Source: Oscillospiraceae bacterium
Lineage (GTDB): Bacteria > Bacillota > Clostridia > Oscillospirales > Oscillospiraceae
Length of the DNA stretch: 53,322 nucleotides
Direction: 5' to 3'
Assembly (NCBI GenBank): GCA_017548065.1
Contig: JAFYNQ010000041.1
Span: 1-53,322, forward strand
The position numbers and the translations under genes are program-made. Below, piece after piece: positions 34,218-41,966 of this stretch (within the stretch, counting starts at the first letter, position 1; the number at the start of each line of letters is the position of its first letter). Under the pieces are notes generated by a model that saw only the letters and a list, made by a program, of their open reading frames with translations, ran no database searches and had not been told where the DNA came from.

Positions 34218-34871
34218 TTAACCCTTCTGCAGCGTTGCCATAAAATCTGCGGTTGCCTGGGTGATGGCGTCAAACTGACCGTCCTTCACCCACTGCGGCT
34301 TGAACAGACACCCTGCCACACCGGCGCCCACAGCACCGGCCTGCATGTAAGCAACCACGTTGCTGCCGTCCACGCCGCCCACTGCCAGCATACGCACATG
34401 ACTCAAGGGGGCTGCCACAGTCTTAAAGTAGGCAGGGCCTACCTGGTTTGCCGGGAAGACCTTCACAAAGTCAGCGCCTGCACGGTGCGCCTGCATCATT
34501 TCCGTGGGAGTCAGTGCGCCGGGGATGGATACCATATCCATCGCAACGGTGGCCTTGATCACGTCCTTATCCGTGTCAGGAGAAATAATGAAACGGGCGC
34601 CGGCTTCCTTTGCCTGCTGCACCATTTCCACAGTGGTCACCGTGCCGGCTCCGAATGCCATTTCGCCGCCCAGGGTCTCCTGCAGCAGGCGGATGGTATC
34701 GGCAGTCTTCTGCCGTTCCTGCGCACTCTTCTGATCAAATGTAACCTCCATCAGCTTCACGCCGCCACGGTGCAATGCCTTTGCCAGGTTCACGCAATCC
34801 TCACCGTAAACACCACGGACAATGGCGATCACCTTTTCCTCCAAAATCTTCTGAATTATTTCTTCACGCAT
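34218..34871 (-). CDS. Bifunctional KDPG/KHG aldolase
   Basis: 217 residues. KLMEVTFDQKS holds the catalytic Glu, GAGTVTT is a phosphate-contact loop, and DFVKVFPANQVG contains the Schiff-base Lys. It splits 2-keto-3-deoxy-6-phosphogluconate (or 4-hydroxy-2-oxoglutarate) to pyruvate and a second product. The ATG at 34871 follows TGGGAG. It is the first gene of a four-gene operon. It probably completes the breakdown of sugar acids produced by a dehydratase such as that at 24600. Confidence 0.93.
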   Translation of the reverse strand: MREEIIQKILEEKVIAIVRGVYGEDCVNLAKALHRGGVKLMEVTFDQKSAQERQKTADTIRLLQETLGGEMAFGAGTVTTVEMVQQAKEAGARFIISPDTDKDVIKATVAMDMVSIPGALTPTEMMQAHRAGADFVKVFPANQVGPAYFKTVAAPLSHVRMLAVGGVDGSNVVAYMQAGAVGAGVAGCLFKPQWVKDGQFDAITQATADFMATLQKG

Positions 34872-35240
34872 AGGACACACTCCCATTTTATTTAATATAG
34901 TATAATTCTACACGATAAAAAGAGGTTTGTAAACTGTCACAAAAAATTTCCGGGAGAGATCTCGCCACCGATAAGGACAATATCTTCCGTGTCTCCGTCA
35001 TGCTCCACGAGCAGCCGCAAAAATAAATGCAATGATTTGTCCCGGTTTGTACCCACAGTACAAACCGGGATATTTCATCACATTTTCCCTTGTTTCCCAA
35101 TGCTTTTTTCAAAAATAACACCTACCCTTGCTGAACGAAAAGTATCAAATAAGGGTAGGTATTATGGCATATACTGCGCTTTTTTGTGCAATGCAGCACA
35201 CCTTGTTTTGATAGTTCAACACACAGAACCAGCCCCTGTG
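34872..35240. other. Non-coding stretch with two inverted repeats
   Basis: No credible gene was seen. A perfect 12 bp hairpin lies at 35041-35069 (CCCGGTTTGTAC, 5 nt, GTACAAACCGGG). A second inverted repeat is ACCTACCCTT at 35120-35129 with AAGGGTAGGT at 35151-35160. The sequence is AT-richer than the flanking metabolic genes and leads into the accessory block. Confidence 0.6.
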
Positions 35241-38200
35241 TCAGAAGTTGAACGGATTTGACGAAGGCAGGAGCTCTTGTTTCTCAAGTTGTTCCTTTAG
35301 ATTATCTGGATTTAAAGTGGCTTGGTTTAAAATGTACTGCGCAATATGCTGGATCAGTTTTACCCGCAACTCCGCAAGAGATTGTACCCGGAAATCCATA
35401 TCTTTTCGAAGCGCTTCATCTTTCCAATGTGTTAGCTGATGATACAAGCAAGCAGTTTGCGCCTTATCGATGCAATCCAGCACATCCTTGAAGTGAAGTT
35501 CCTGTGGGGCAGCGCGGTATATTTCATATATCTTTGTGCAGCAGAGCAAAAGAGTCTTGATATCCTCCAGTAAATTGTGGTTTCCTGTCAGGATGTAATA
35601 ATCTTCATAGCCTCGCAACAAATTATATTTAAAATTCTGGTGCGCTTCAAATTGTGCGATTCCCAATTTAAAACGGATCCATGCCAAGTCTTTCCATTGG
35701 GCGTAAGTTCCAGCTCCCTCAAGAGCACTCTGTATATATCTCTCTGCGGAATAGAGATTCTTTGCCGCTTGCACCAGTTTTTCTTCTGTACCTTGTATAC
35801 TATCAAAATCTGCCATACGCACCAGAGACAATGCTAAGTTTCGAGCCGTATACGGAGACGGCTTGCGGTGGTGCTGTTCTTGGGAATAAGTATAACTTTC
35901 GTCCAGCATCTCCTGGATCTGCGCACGGAAAGCATCTTTTTCAGGACCATCCGGGATATCTCTATAGCTCCTGATATTCATGAGCAACAGCTGATCTAGA
36001 ATGCATATATAGGTATACCGACTGCATTCCTTCTGACGTTCCGGAGAAAGCTGTCGATAATACTCCAAAGCCGCTTGACAGATGGAAAGGCGCTTGCTGC
36101 GGGGTGAGGCTTTTGCCAACACCAACTGGAGATGCAGGAAGTGCTCGGCATTGAATACCCCCGGATTCTCCCGGATCATTTGTTGAATGCGAAGACAGCA
36201 AGCCCTCGCCTCGATATTTTTTCTATATTTATAGTAAAGGTTAGCTGCATGGTACAAGATTGCGTATTGAGACAGCAAGTAATCCGATTGTGCTCTACCG
36301 TCCTTATCAAGCAAGGCGGTCCACGCATCTAACGCCCGCAATGCATCTGCACATAGGTGGGATCCTTTATCATGATGGGCATCATCGGAAGATTCTCCGC
36401 AGTTGAGGGCCGCTTGCATGCCATTCAACGTCAGCAAACGATATCGGTCCACAGTTTCTTCCCGGCGCAACAGATCCTCCAGCCTTCCCTTATTGAAAAG
36501 AAAAATCTCGGAAAGCATATATATCGTATCCGGGTCCGGCGGATATTCCTTGGCAAAGGTGGTGTAGATGAACTGAGCCAATGTATCTCCGTGGTCTGTT
36601 GGCGGAAAATCGATAGCACGCTTCTTCGCTTTCAAAAGTAGTTCATAACACACTTTGGAAGCGATCTCCCAAGCAGGATCACCCGGCAAATAACGATCCA
36701 AATATCTGTGAAGCTCAGGCCAAGCCCCAATTTTCACACAGCAATACGGGATCTGCATCATAGCAACAGGATCTTGCTTCGGGAGAGTATACAGATAGTT
36801 CAGAAGCTGTCGACGATAGCGTTCACATACCTTGTTTTGTAGAAGTCCTTGGGGTATGCATTCCAGCGCAAAGGATATTACGCCATCGTTGGCGATGATC
36901 AGATAGCGTCTTAAGTATAAGATATATGACGCAAAATCCAGATCGTTCCATTTTTTTCCATCCCTGAGCAGAAGCGCTTTTAGATCTGACTCTCGTAAAC
37001 CCCGGTGCGCAACAGCTAAATAGATCATTGCCTCGTAGAAATCCGGGTTGTCGAATTGGCAAGCCCCATGGTGCAAAAGCATATTCGCCATTTCCGGAAT
37101 GCTGTCCGGACATTGCTCTATGATTTGCGATTGATAGAGAGAGATCGCATCCATACCACCTCCTAATTGGCGAATCTGATCGTAATCTTTTCGGCTAAAC
37201 ATACATAACCGCTGAATCAAAAAATGCCCGTAGAAAGATCGGCCTCGCGTCTTTTTTTCTACCAACGACAAAATGTCTGAGCTAAGTTCACGATGGAGTA
37301 TTTCCAATATATCCTGAGGGTTAGGAGCTCCTGGACAAGAAGCATAACCTTTTCTAAACCACAGTCGGCCGTGCCTTCCGCAGAGCAACATGTGGACCTT
37401 TCCGGAGAGCTTTGTCGGGATAGCATAAGCATAGTTTTGTTGTCCGCTGGAATCCAAAACATCGATATAAGGCAATGCAATTATCAAGGGCGGGGCGGAA
37501 CTCTGATTGTATTGCTCTACTAACCGATCCAACCGGTCTTGCCACCAACACAGCCGGTCAACCTCATTTTCATAAGGTGGGAGCGCAGTATCGTGCTCCA
37601 ATCCGATCAGATCCTCCATGCAGTATGCCAAATATTGCTGCAAATCACGAACCGTATTGCATAGATGCGACCTGTCACAAATAATAGGAAGGATGTTCCA
37701 TCCTTCAGCTTCCAATGCGCCTGTCAAAGAACAAACCGCTTCCAGCATATCAACCTCATCTTGAACATTAAACCAATATTCCATGAGAGATTCATTATAG
37801 TGCTGTAAAAGGCGCTGGCCAAAGCTGGGATAATATTGCTGCCGGATCAATTCTTTTTGCCAATGTTGATCCTTGATATAGGGCGATAGAGAAGCAGAAG
37901 CTTTCCAGCGGTAATCCATCATCTGGGAGATTTGGCTGATCAGCTCTTGCGCAAGTGCATCCATTCCGTTGAGGCACTGATGTTCCTGATCCCAAGAAAC
38001 GGTGTAGTAGTGTACTCGCTCCGGAACCAATGACAAAATGCGTGCCTTAAGTTGGTTCATACGCTCTTGCTGAAGTGCGTCCTCCGCAGCAAACTGGGCC
38101 GGGATCTCCCCTTGAAACTGCCGAATGAAGATTAGCGTATTATCCAAACGATCCTTATGAAGAAGTGGCCCACATTCCAATTCCAGAGCAGTTATACTCT

Positions 38201-38531
38201 GCCCCAAGCAGGAAGAAAGATCAATACCTATCTCCGACGCAATTTGGGAAACAAGTGTGGCATCGGGTATCCATCCATAACGCTCGCCCAGAAACAAAAG
38301 AAAAAAAGGTTTGCAACGCTCAACCTCTTGCAAACAAGTAGAAACGACTTTATAGGTACTGTGTTGCGTGTCTAACGAAACAGTATCAATCCCCCAACGC
38401 AAGTCACAAAAATGGATCGTTTCCCCATATTCTTGTGCAATACGGTTAATACTGGGAGCAATGAACTGCTGTAACAAGTCCCGCTCATCATCCATGTCCG
38501 CAAAAGTACTAGATACAAAAATGTTAGTCAT
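35241..38531 (-). CDS. DUF4062 / degenerate STAND ATPase / helical-repeat protein
   Basis: 1096 residues. Residues 1-170 are a DUF4062 domain, TIR-like in fold: IFVSSTFADMDDERDLL, FCDLRWGID, EVERCKPFFLLFLGERYGW. Residues 230-400 align in outline with a NACHT/STAND ATPase: a Walker B-like strand in PPLIIALPYIDVLDS and a sensor strand KVHMLLCGR. No GxxxxGK[ST] P-loop is found. HRGLRESDLKALLLRDGKKW and the next segment resemble the STAND winged helix. The C-terminal ~500 residues look like TPR-type helical repeats. The start at 38531 follows GAGGTG. The gene is AT-richer than its neighbours and sits beside tRNA-Leu, so transfer is likely. A defence or signalling scaffold is plausible. Confidence 0.82.
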   Translation of the reverse strand: MTNIFVSSTFADMDDERDLLQQFIAPSINRIAQEYGETIHFCDLRWGIDTVSLDTQHSTYKVVSTCLQEVERCKPFFLLFLGERYGWIPDATLVSQIASEIGIDLSSCLGQSITALELECGPLLHKDRLDNTLIFIRQFQGEIPAQFAAEDALQQERMNQLKARILSLVPERVHYYTVSWDQEHQCLNGMDALAQELISQISQMMDYRWKASASLSPYIKDQHWQKELIRQQYYPSFGQRLLQHYNESLMEYWFNVQDEVDMLEAVCSLTGALEAEGWNILPIICDRSHLCNTVRDLQQYLAYCMEDLIGLEHDTALPPYENEVDRLCWWQDRLDRLVEQYNQSSAPPLIIALPYIDVLDSSGQQNYAYAIPTKLSGKVHMLLCGRHGRLWFRKGYASCPGAPNPQDILEILHRELSSDILSLVEKKTRGRSFYGHFLIQRLCMFSRKDYDQIRQLGGGMDAISLYQSQIIEQCPDSIPEMANMLLHHGACQFDNPDFYEAMIYLAVAHRGLRESDLKALLLRDGKKWNDLDFASYILYLRRYLIIANDGVISFALECIPQGLLQNKVCERYRRQLLNYLYTLPKQDPVAMMQIPYCCVKIGAWPELHRYLDRYLPGDPAWEIASKVCYELLLKAKKRAIDFPPTDHGDTLAQFIYTTFAKEYPPDPDTIYMLSEIFLFNKGRLEDLLRREETVDRYRLLTLNGMQAALNCGESSDDAHHDKGSHLCADALRALDAWTALLDKDGRAQSDYLLSQYAILYHAANLYYKYRKNIEARACCLRIQQMIRENPGVFNAEHFLHLQLVLAKASPRSKRLSICQAALEYYRQLSPERQKECSRYTYICILDQLLLMNIRSYRDIPDGPEKDAFRAQIQEMLDESYTYSQEQHHRKPSPYTARNLALSLVRMADFDSIQGTEEKLVQAAKNLYSAERYIQSALEGAGTYAQWKDLAWIRFKLGIAQFEAHQNFKYNLLRGYEDYYILTGNHNLLEDIKTLLLCCTKIYEIYRAAPQELHFKDVLDCIDKAQTACLYHQLTHWKDEALRKDMDFRVQSLAELRVKLIQHIAQYILNQATLNPDNLKEQLEKQELLPSSNPFNF

Positions 38532-39102
38532 TGCTATTTTCACCTCAATTATTAGGCAGCCTTGAACAAATTGTAATATCCTTGTTGCAATGGGTATATA
38601 GCTGTTATTAATGATTATATCATATTAATCTCAAATTGCAAATTCTCGAGTCTATCATGTCTTGTTTTATTTTATTCATAGTAAATAAGGTGCACCTGCT
38701 TTTCGCTTTTGTCTGTACAACTCAACTATGACACAGGTCAGCTCTATTCACCATTCTTTTTTCCTAAGCGAGAGGTTTAAAACTGTCAGCTTGCTGATAG
38801 TTTAAAATCTCTCGTCTTCTAACCCATCATTATACAACCTACACTATTGCTTTTGCTTGCGCGTTTAGATAACGAATACCCTGGCTGTTTAACGAAATGC
38901 GGTATTTTAACGATAGGAATGCACTACCGGTTATTTTTGGATGGTGATTTCTGCAGTTTGGGGGTAGCAAATGCACAAGATATAGGCAACACAGGTGGGT
39001 AAATGCAACGCTAGGTTTGAGGAATCCTTGTGCTGTAAGGACTTTGGGGCATAAAAAACGATACCCTTTATGACACGATTGTATCACAAAGGGTAACGAT
39101 TA
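38532..39102. other. Non-coding AT-rich stretch
   Basis: It holds the promoter at 38614-38641, a long imperfect hairpin at 38769-38813 (CGAGAG arms, CTGTCAGC/GCTGATAG tip), and a small inverted repeat ATACCCTTT/AAAGGGTAA near 39061-39095. An 82-codon open frame on the - strand (38839-39087) resembles no family that I recognise and has no clear ribosome binding site. No integrase remnant was recognised. Confidence 0.6.
38614..38641 (-). promoter_or_regulatory. Promoter of the DUF4062/STAND-like gene
   Basis: Read leftward: TTGCAA (38641-38636), 16 nt spacer, perfect TATAAT (38619-38614), about 80 bp before the start codon. Confidence 0.75.
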
Positions 39103-39120
39103 TGGTGCCGCTGACCGGAC
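39103..39120 (-). repeat. 18 bp copy of the tRNA-Leu 3' end (att-like)
   Basis: The 18 bases at 39103-39120 (TGGTGCCGCTGACCGGAC) are identical to 39271-39288, which is the CCA end, acceptor and part of the T-arm of tRNA-Leu. The copies are 168 bp apart in the same orientation. This is the pattern left when an element integrates at a tRNA 3' end. Confidence 0.75.
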
Positions 39121-39235
39121 AGCGACTCGCTGCGCTTGCTTGCATAAGTTCCTCCGACCAATCGTCCGTCGCCTACGGCTCGGCCTCTTGGGGTGTCACT
39201 TATCGAACCTCCGGTTCTCGTCCCAGCGACATAGC

Positions 39236-39270
39236 AAAAAAGCAGATACCCGGATGGGTATCTGCTTTTT
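39236..39270 (-). terminator. Terminator of tRNA-Leu
   Basis: AAAAAAGCAGATACCC, loop GGAT, GGGTATCTGCTTTTTT. It is a perfect stem directly downstream of the tRNA CCA end, with T-runs in both directions. Confidence 0.92.
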
Positions 39271-39357
39271 TGGTGCCGCTGACCGGACTCGAACCGGTAC
39301 GGATTTTACTCCAAGGGATTTTAAGTCCCTGGTGTCTACCTATTCCACCACAGCGGC
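39271..39357 (-). tRNA. tRNA-Leu (anticodon UAA)
   Basis: Read leftward from 39357: acceptor GCCGCTG pairs with CAGCGGC at 39281-39275, the discriminator is A, and CCA is encoded (39273-39271). The anticodon arm is GGGA-CTTAAAA-TCCC, giving anticodon TAA. A variable arm (CTTGGAGTAAAATCCGT region) and the T-loop GGTTCGAGTCC are present, as in class II tRNAs. It reads UUA and, by wobble, UUG codons. Confidence 0.97.
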
Positions 39358-39548
39358 ATATTATTTTATTCCTTCTCCTTCAAGAAGTTTGGGGAGAGTG
39401 GGTTGGTGTCTGGTTTCCAGCAAATAGGATACGGGGGGCGCGAACGCCTCCCCTGCAGTAAAATACATAGTGCAAAATCGTTTGGCGTGCTTACAAGGGG
39501 TGCAACGTGCTACCTATGGTATCACACTTTATGTGTGCCGTCAAGGTG

Positions 39549-40487
39549 TTATTCTTCGCCGTAGGAGGCTTTGGGGCCGAAGAAATCACGGAGGGCCTGG
39601 AGGTAGTATTCTCCGCCTACAGGGTAGCAAAGACCGTGACCGGCTTTGGGGATAGTGACGATCTTTTTCGGCGCGCGGCAGGCTCTGTGGAGGCGGCGGC
39701 TCATGCGGCAGGGGACGTACTGATCCTCTTCGCCGTGGAAGAAGATCACCGGCACGGTGCAGGTCTCCATGGCTTCCATGGGGGAGTATTCCTCCAGGTC
39801 AAAGCCGCCGTACACCTTGGCGCCCAGCTTCACAAAGGGATAGGAAAGCTTTTTGGGCAGACCCATATCCCCGATGACTTTCTGAATGATCTCCTTGGGA
39901 GAGGAGTAGCTGCAATCTGCCAGCACACCCAGCACATTTTCCGGCAGGGGGTGACCTGCTGCCATCAGCACCGTTGCGGCGCCCATGGACACACCGGTCA
40001 GAATAATGGTCACCTCAGGGCCGAACTTTTTCACCAAAAAGTCTACCCAGGCGAGGCAGTCCTTATGCTCATAGATACCGAAGGTAATGACCTTACCCTC
40101 ACTTTCGCCGCTGCCACGCTGATCCACCAGCAAGCAGCTTCTGCCCAGCTTGAAACAGCGCTGGACACCACCGGACAGGTCACGCTGAGCGCTGCCACGG
40201 TAGCCGTGGAACATCAGCTCAATGGGCGCACCGGGGGCGAACTCATAAAAAATACCCTGCAGAGTCAGTCCGTCAAAGCTTTTGATGGACACACGCTCCT
40301 GGGGCAGCGCCTTTGTCTCCTTTGCCCACTGCGCCATGGCGGGATAGAAGGGTTCATAGATCTCCCCTTCGGGAAATTCCGACACCTGACCGGGCTGGGC
40401 GAGGAAGGCCATACGGTAGCAAATATATGCGGTGATGTACACCGCCGCAACGATCACTGCCAAAGCAGCTACGATCAACCAAAACAC
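39549..40487 (-). CDS. Membrane-anchored alpha/beta hydrolase
   Basis: 312 residues from a GTG at 40487. The N-terminus is a transmembrane helix (WLIVAALAVIVAAVYITAYI). The alpha/beta-hydrolase fold has FHGYRGS (oxyanion region), VDQRGSGES, the nucleophile elbow GVSMGA, an Asp in HGEEDQYVP and a His in KAGHGL. It is likely an esterase or peptidase-like enzyme facing outward. CGGAGG is 9 nt before the GTG; a TTG 15 codons upstream has no ribosome binding site. It is divergent from the PlsC-like gene. Confidence 0.9.
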   Translation of the reverse strand: MFWLIVAALAVIVAAVYITAYICYRMAFLAQPGQVSEFPEGEIYEPFYPAMAQWAKETKALPQERVSIKSFDGLTLQGIFYEFAPGAPIELMFHGYRGSAQRDLSGGVQRCFKLGRSCLLVDQRGSGESEGKVITFGIYEHKDCLAWVDFLVKKFGPEVTIILTGVSMGAATVLMAAGHPLPENVLGVLADCSYSSPKEIIQKVIGDMGLPKKLSYPFVKLGAKVYGGFDLEEYSPMEAMETCTVPVIFFHGEEDQYVPCRMSRRLHRACRAPKKIVTIPKAGHGLCYPVGGEYYLQALRDFFGPKASYGEE

Positions 40488-40598
40488 AAGCAAAAACCTC
40501 CGGGAGTTGGTGGTAGAAAACAAGCAATTCAAGGTAGCACGGCGCTGCCGGGCAGCGGCGCTTACACTGTCACAGATACGTCTTATTCCTACCCGTTT

Positions 40599-40627
40599 AT
40601 TTTAGCACTCCTTAACACAAAGTGCAA
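40599..40627 (-). promoter_or_regulatory. Promoter of the alpha/beta hydrolase gene
   Basis: Read leftward: TTGCAC (40627-40622), 17 nt spacer, TAAAAT (40604-40599). Confidence 0.6.
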
Positions 40628-40653
40628 GGGTTTTTGACAAATTTCAATAGTTC

Positions 40654-40682
40654 TTGCTATTTTTCCGCAAATCATTTACAAT
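40654..40682 (+). promoter_or_regulatory. Promoter of the PlsC-like gene
   Basis: TTGCTA at 40654-40659, 17 nt spacer, TACAAT at 40677-40682, about 25 bp before the start. Confidence 0.6.
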
Positions 40683-40706
40683 GTAAAATAGAGGAGTGTG
40701 AGGTTT

Positions 40707-41966
40707 TTGGATATTGAAGTAAATTACAAAAACAAAAAGCGGTATAAGACCGCAAAATATCCCCTGCATCAGACAAAATTCTGGACGTATCTGATTTATT
40801 TTCTGTCCCGCTGCGCCCTGATCGGCAAGGACTACAAAGTGGAATGCATCGGCATGGACGAGCTGAAGCCCCCTTACATGCTGCTGAGCAATCACATGCA
40901 TTTTATTGACTTTGAACTGGCTGCCATGGGTACCCATCCCCACCCCGTGAGCAACGTGGTGTCCATTGACGGCTATGTGATCAAGTTCTTCCTTCTGGAG
41001 TGGATCGGCGCCATTGCCACCCGTAAATTCACCACAGACATCCATCTTGTGAAATCCATCCGCAAGGTGCTGCAGCGTGGCGACATTCTTGCCATGTACC
41101 CGGAGGCACGGTACTCCCCCTGCGGCACCACCGCCTTCCTGCCGGATTCCCTGGGCAAGCTTATTAAGATGAACAAGGTGCCGGTGGTGGCTGTTGTTCA
41201 CCACGGCAACCATCTGTATGCCCCCTTCTGGAATTTCAAAGCAAAAAAGAAGGTGCCGCTGCACACCACCATGACAAAGATCCTTACCCCGGAGCAGATT
41301 GAGGCCATGTCTGTTGCGGAGATCAATGCGGTTTTGAAGGATGCTTTGCAGTACGACGATTACCGCTATCAGAAAGAACGTGGCATTAAAATCACCGAGA
41401 CCTTCCGTGCGGAGGGTCTGCACAAGGTGCTGTATCAATGCCCCCACTGCAAGAAGGAATTTGAAATGGATTCCCAGGGCAGTCACCTTTTCTGCAAGGC
41501 CTGCGGAAAGCGTTGGGAGTGGCAGGAGGACGGCTATCTGCGTGCCCTGGAGGGCGAGACAGAGTTTGACCACATCCCCGACTGGTTTGACTGGCAGCGT
41601 CAGCAGGTAAAGGAAGAGATCGCCCGTGGCGAATATCACTTTGAAGACGAGGTGGAGGTATTCTCCCTGCCCCGTGTGCTGCGCTACATTCCCCTGGGCA
41701 AGGCAAAGCTGACCCACGATCCCGAAAACGGCTTCCGGCTGGAGGGCTTCTACCGGGATGCAAAATACTTTATTCAGCGGCAGCCTGCCCAGACCAATTC
41801 CCTGCATGTTGAGTACGATTTTGTGCCTTTGAAGGGACGTGACTGTGTGGATATCTCCACAGAAAACGACTCCTTCTACTGCTGCCTCACCAAGTCCAAC
41901 CGCATCACCAAGCTGGGCTTTGCCACAGAGGAGCTGTATTTGTTAAGTCAGAACGGAGGCAAATAA
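40707..41966 (+). CDS. PlsC-like acyltransferase fused to a zinc ribbon
   Basis: 419 residues from a TTG at 40707. The N-terminal half is a 1-acylglycerol-phosphate acyltransferase domain: SNHMHFID (the HX4D motif, His63 and Asp68), then YPEARYSPCG in place of the usual PEGTRS motif. A zinc ribbon follows near 245-266 (CPHC and CKAC). The last ~150 residues are unassigned. AGGAG is 10 nt before the TTG, while a GTG at 40698 is too close to be used. The enzyme probably acylates a lipid precursor at the membrane. It overlaps the next gene by one base, so the two are coupled. Confidence 0.85.
   Translation: MDIEVNYKNKKRYKTAKYPLHQTKFWTYLIYFLSRCALIGKDYKVECIGMDELKPPYMLLSNHMHFIDFELAAMGTHPHPVSNVVSIDGYVIKFFLLEWIGAIATRKFTTDIHLVKSIRKVLQRGDILAMYPEARYSPCGTTAFLPDSLGKLIKMNKVPVVAVVHHGNHLYAPFWNFKAKKKVPLHTTMTKILTPEQIEAMSVAEINAVLKDALQYDDYRYQKERGIKITETFRAEGLHKVLYQCPHCKKEFEMDSQGSHLFCKACGKRWEWQEDGYLRALEGETEFDHIPDWFDWQRQQVKEEIARGEYHFEDEVEVFSLPRVLRYIPLGKAKLTHDPENGFRLEGFYRDAKYFIQRQPAQTNSLHVEYDFVPLKGRDCVDISTENDSFYCCLTKSNRITKLGFATEELYLLSQNGGK

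Noticed and set aside
34989-35261. 90-codon rightward frame between the aldolase and the STAND-like gene
   Set aside because: It spans two inverted repeats, has no ribosome binding site or family likeness, and runs into the STAND-like gene's 3' end.
38839-39087. 82-codon leftward frame as an integrase remnant
   Set aside because: No tyrosine or serine recombinase motif was seen, and there is no ribosome binding site.
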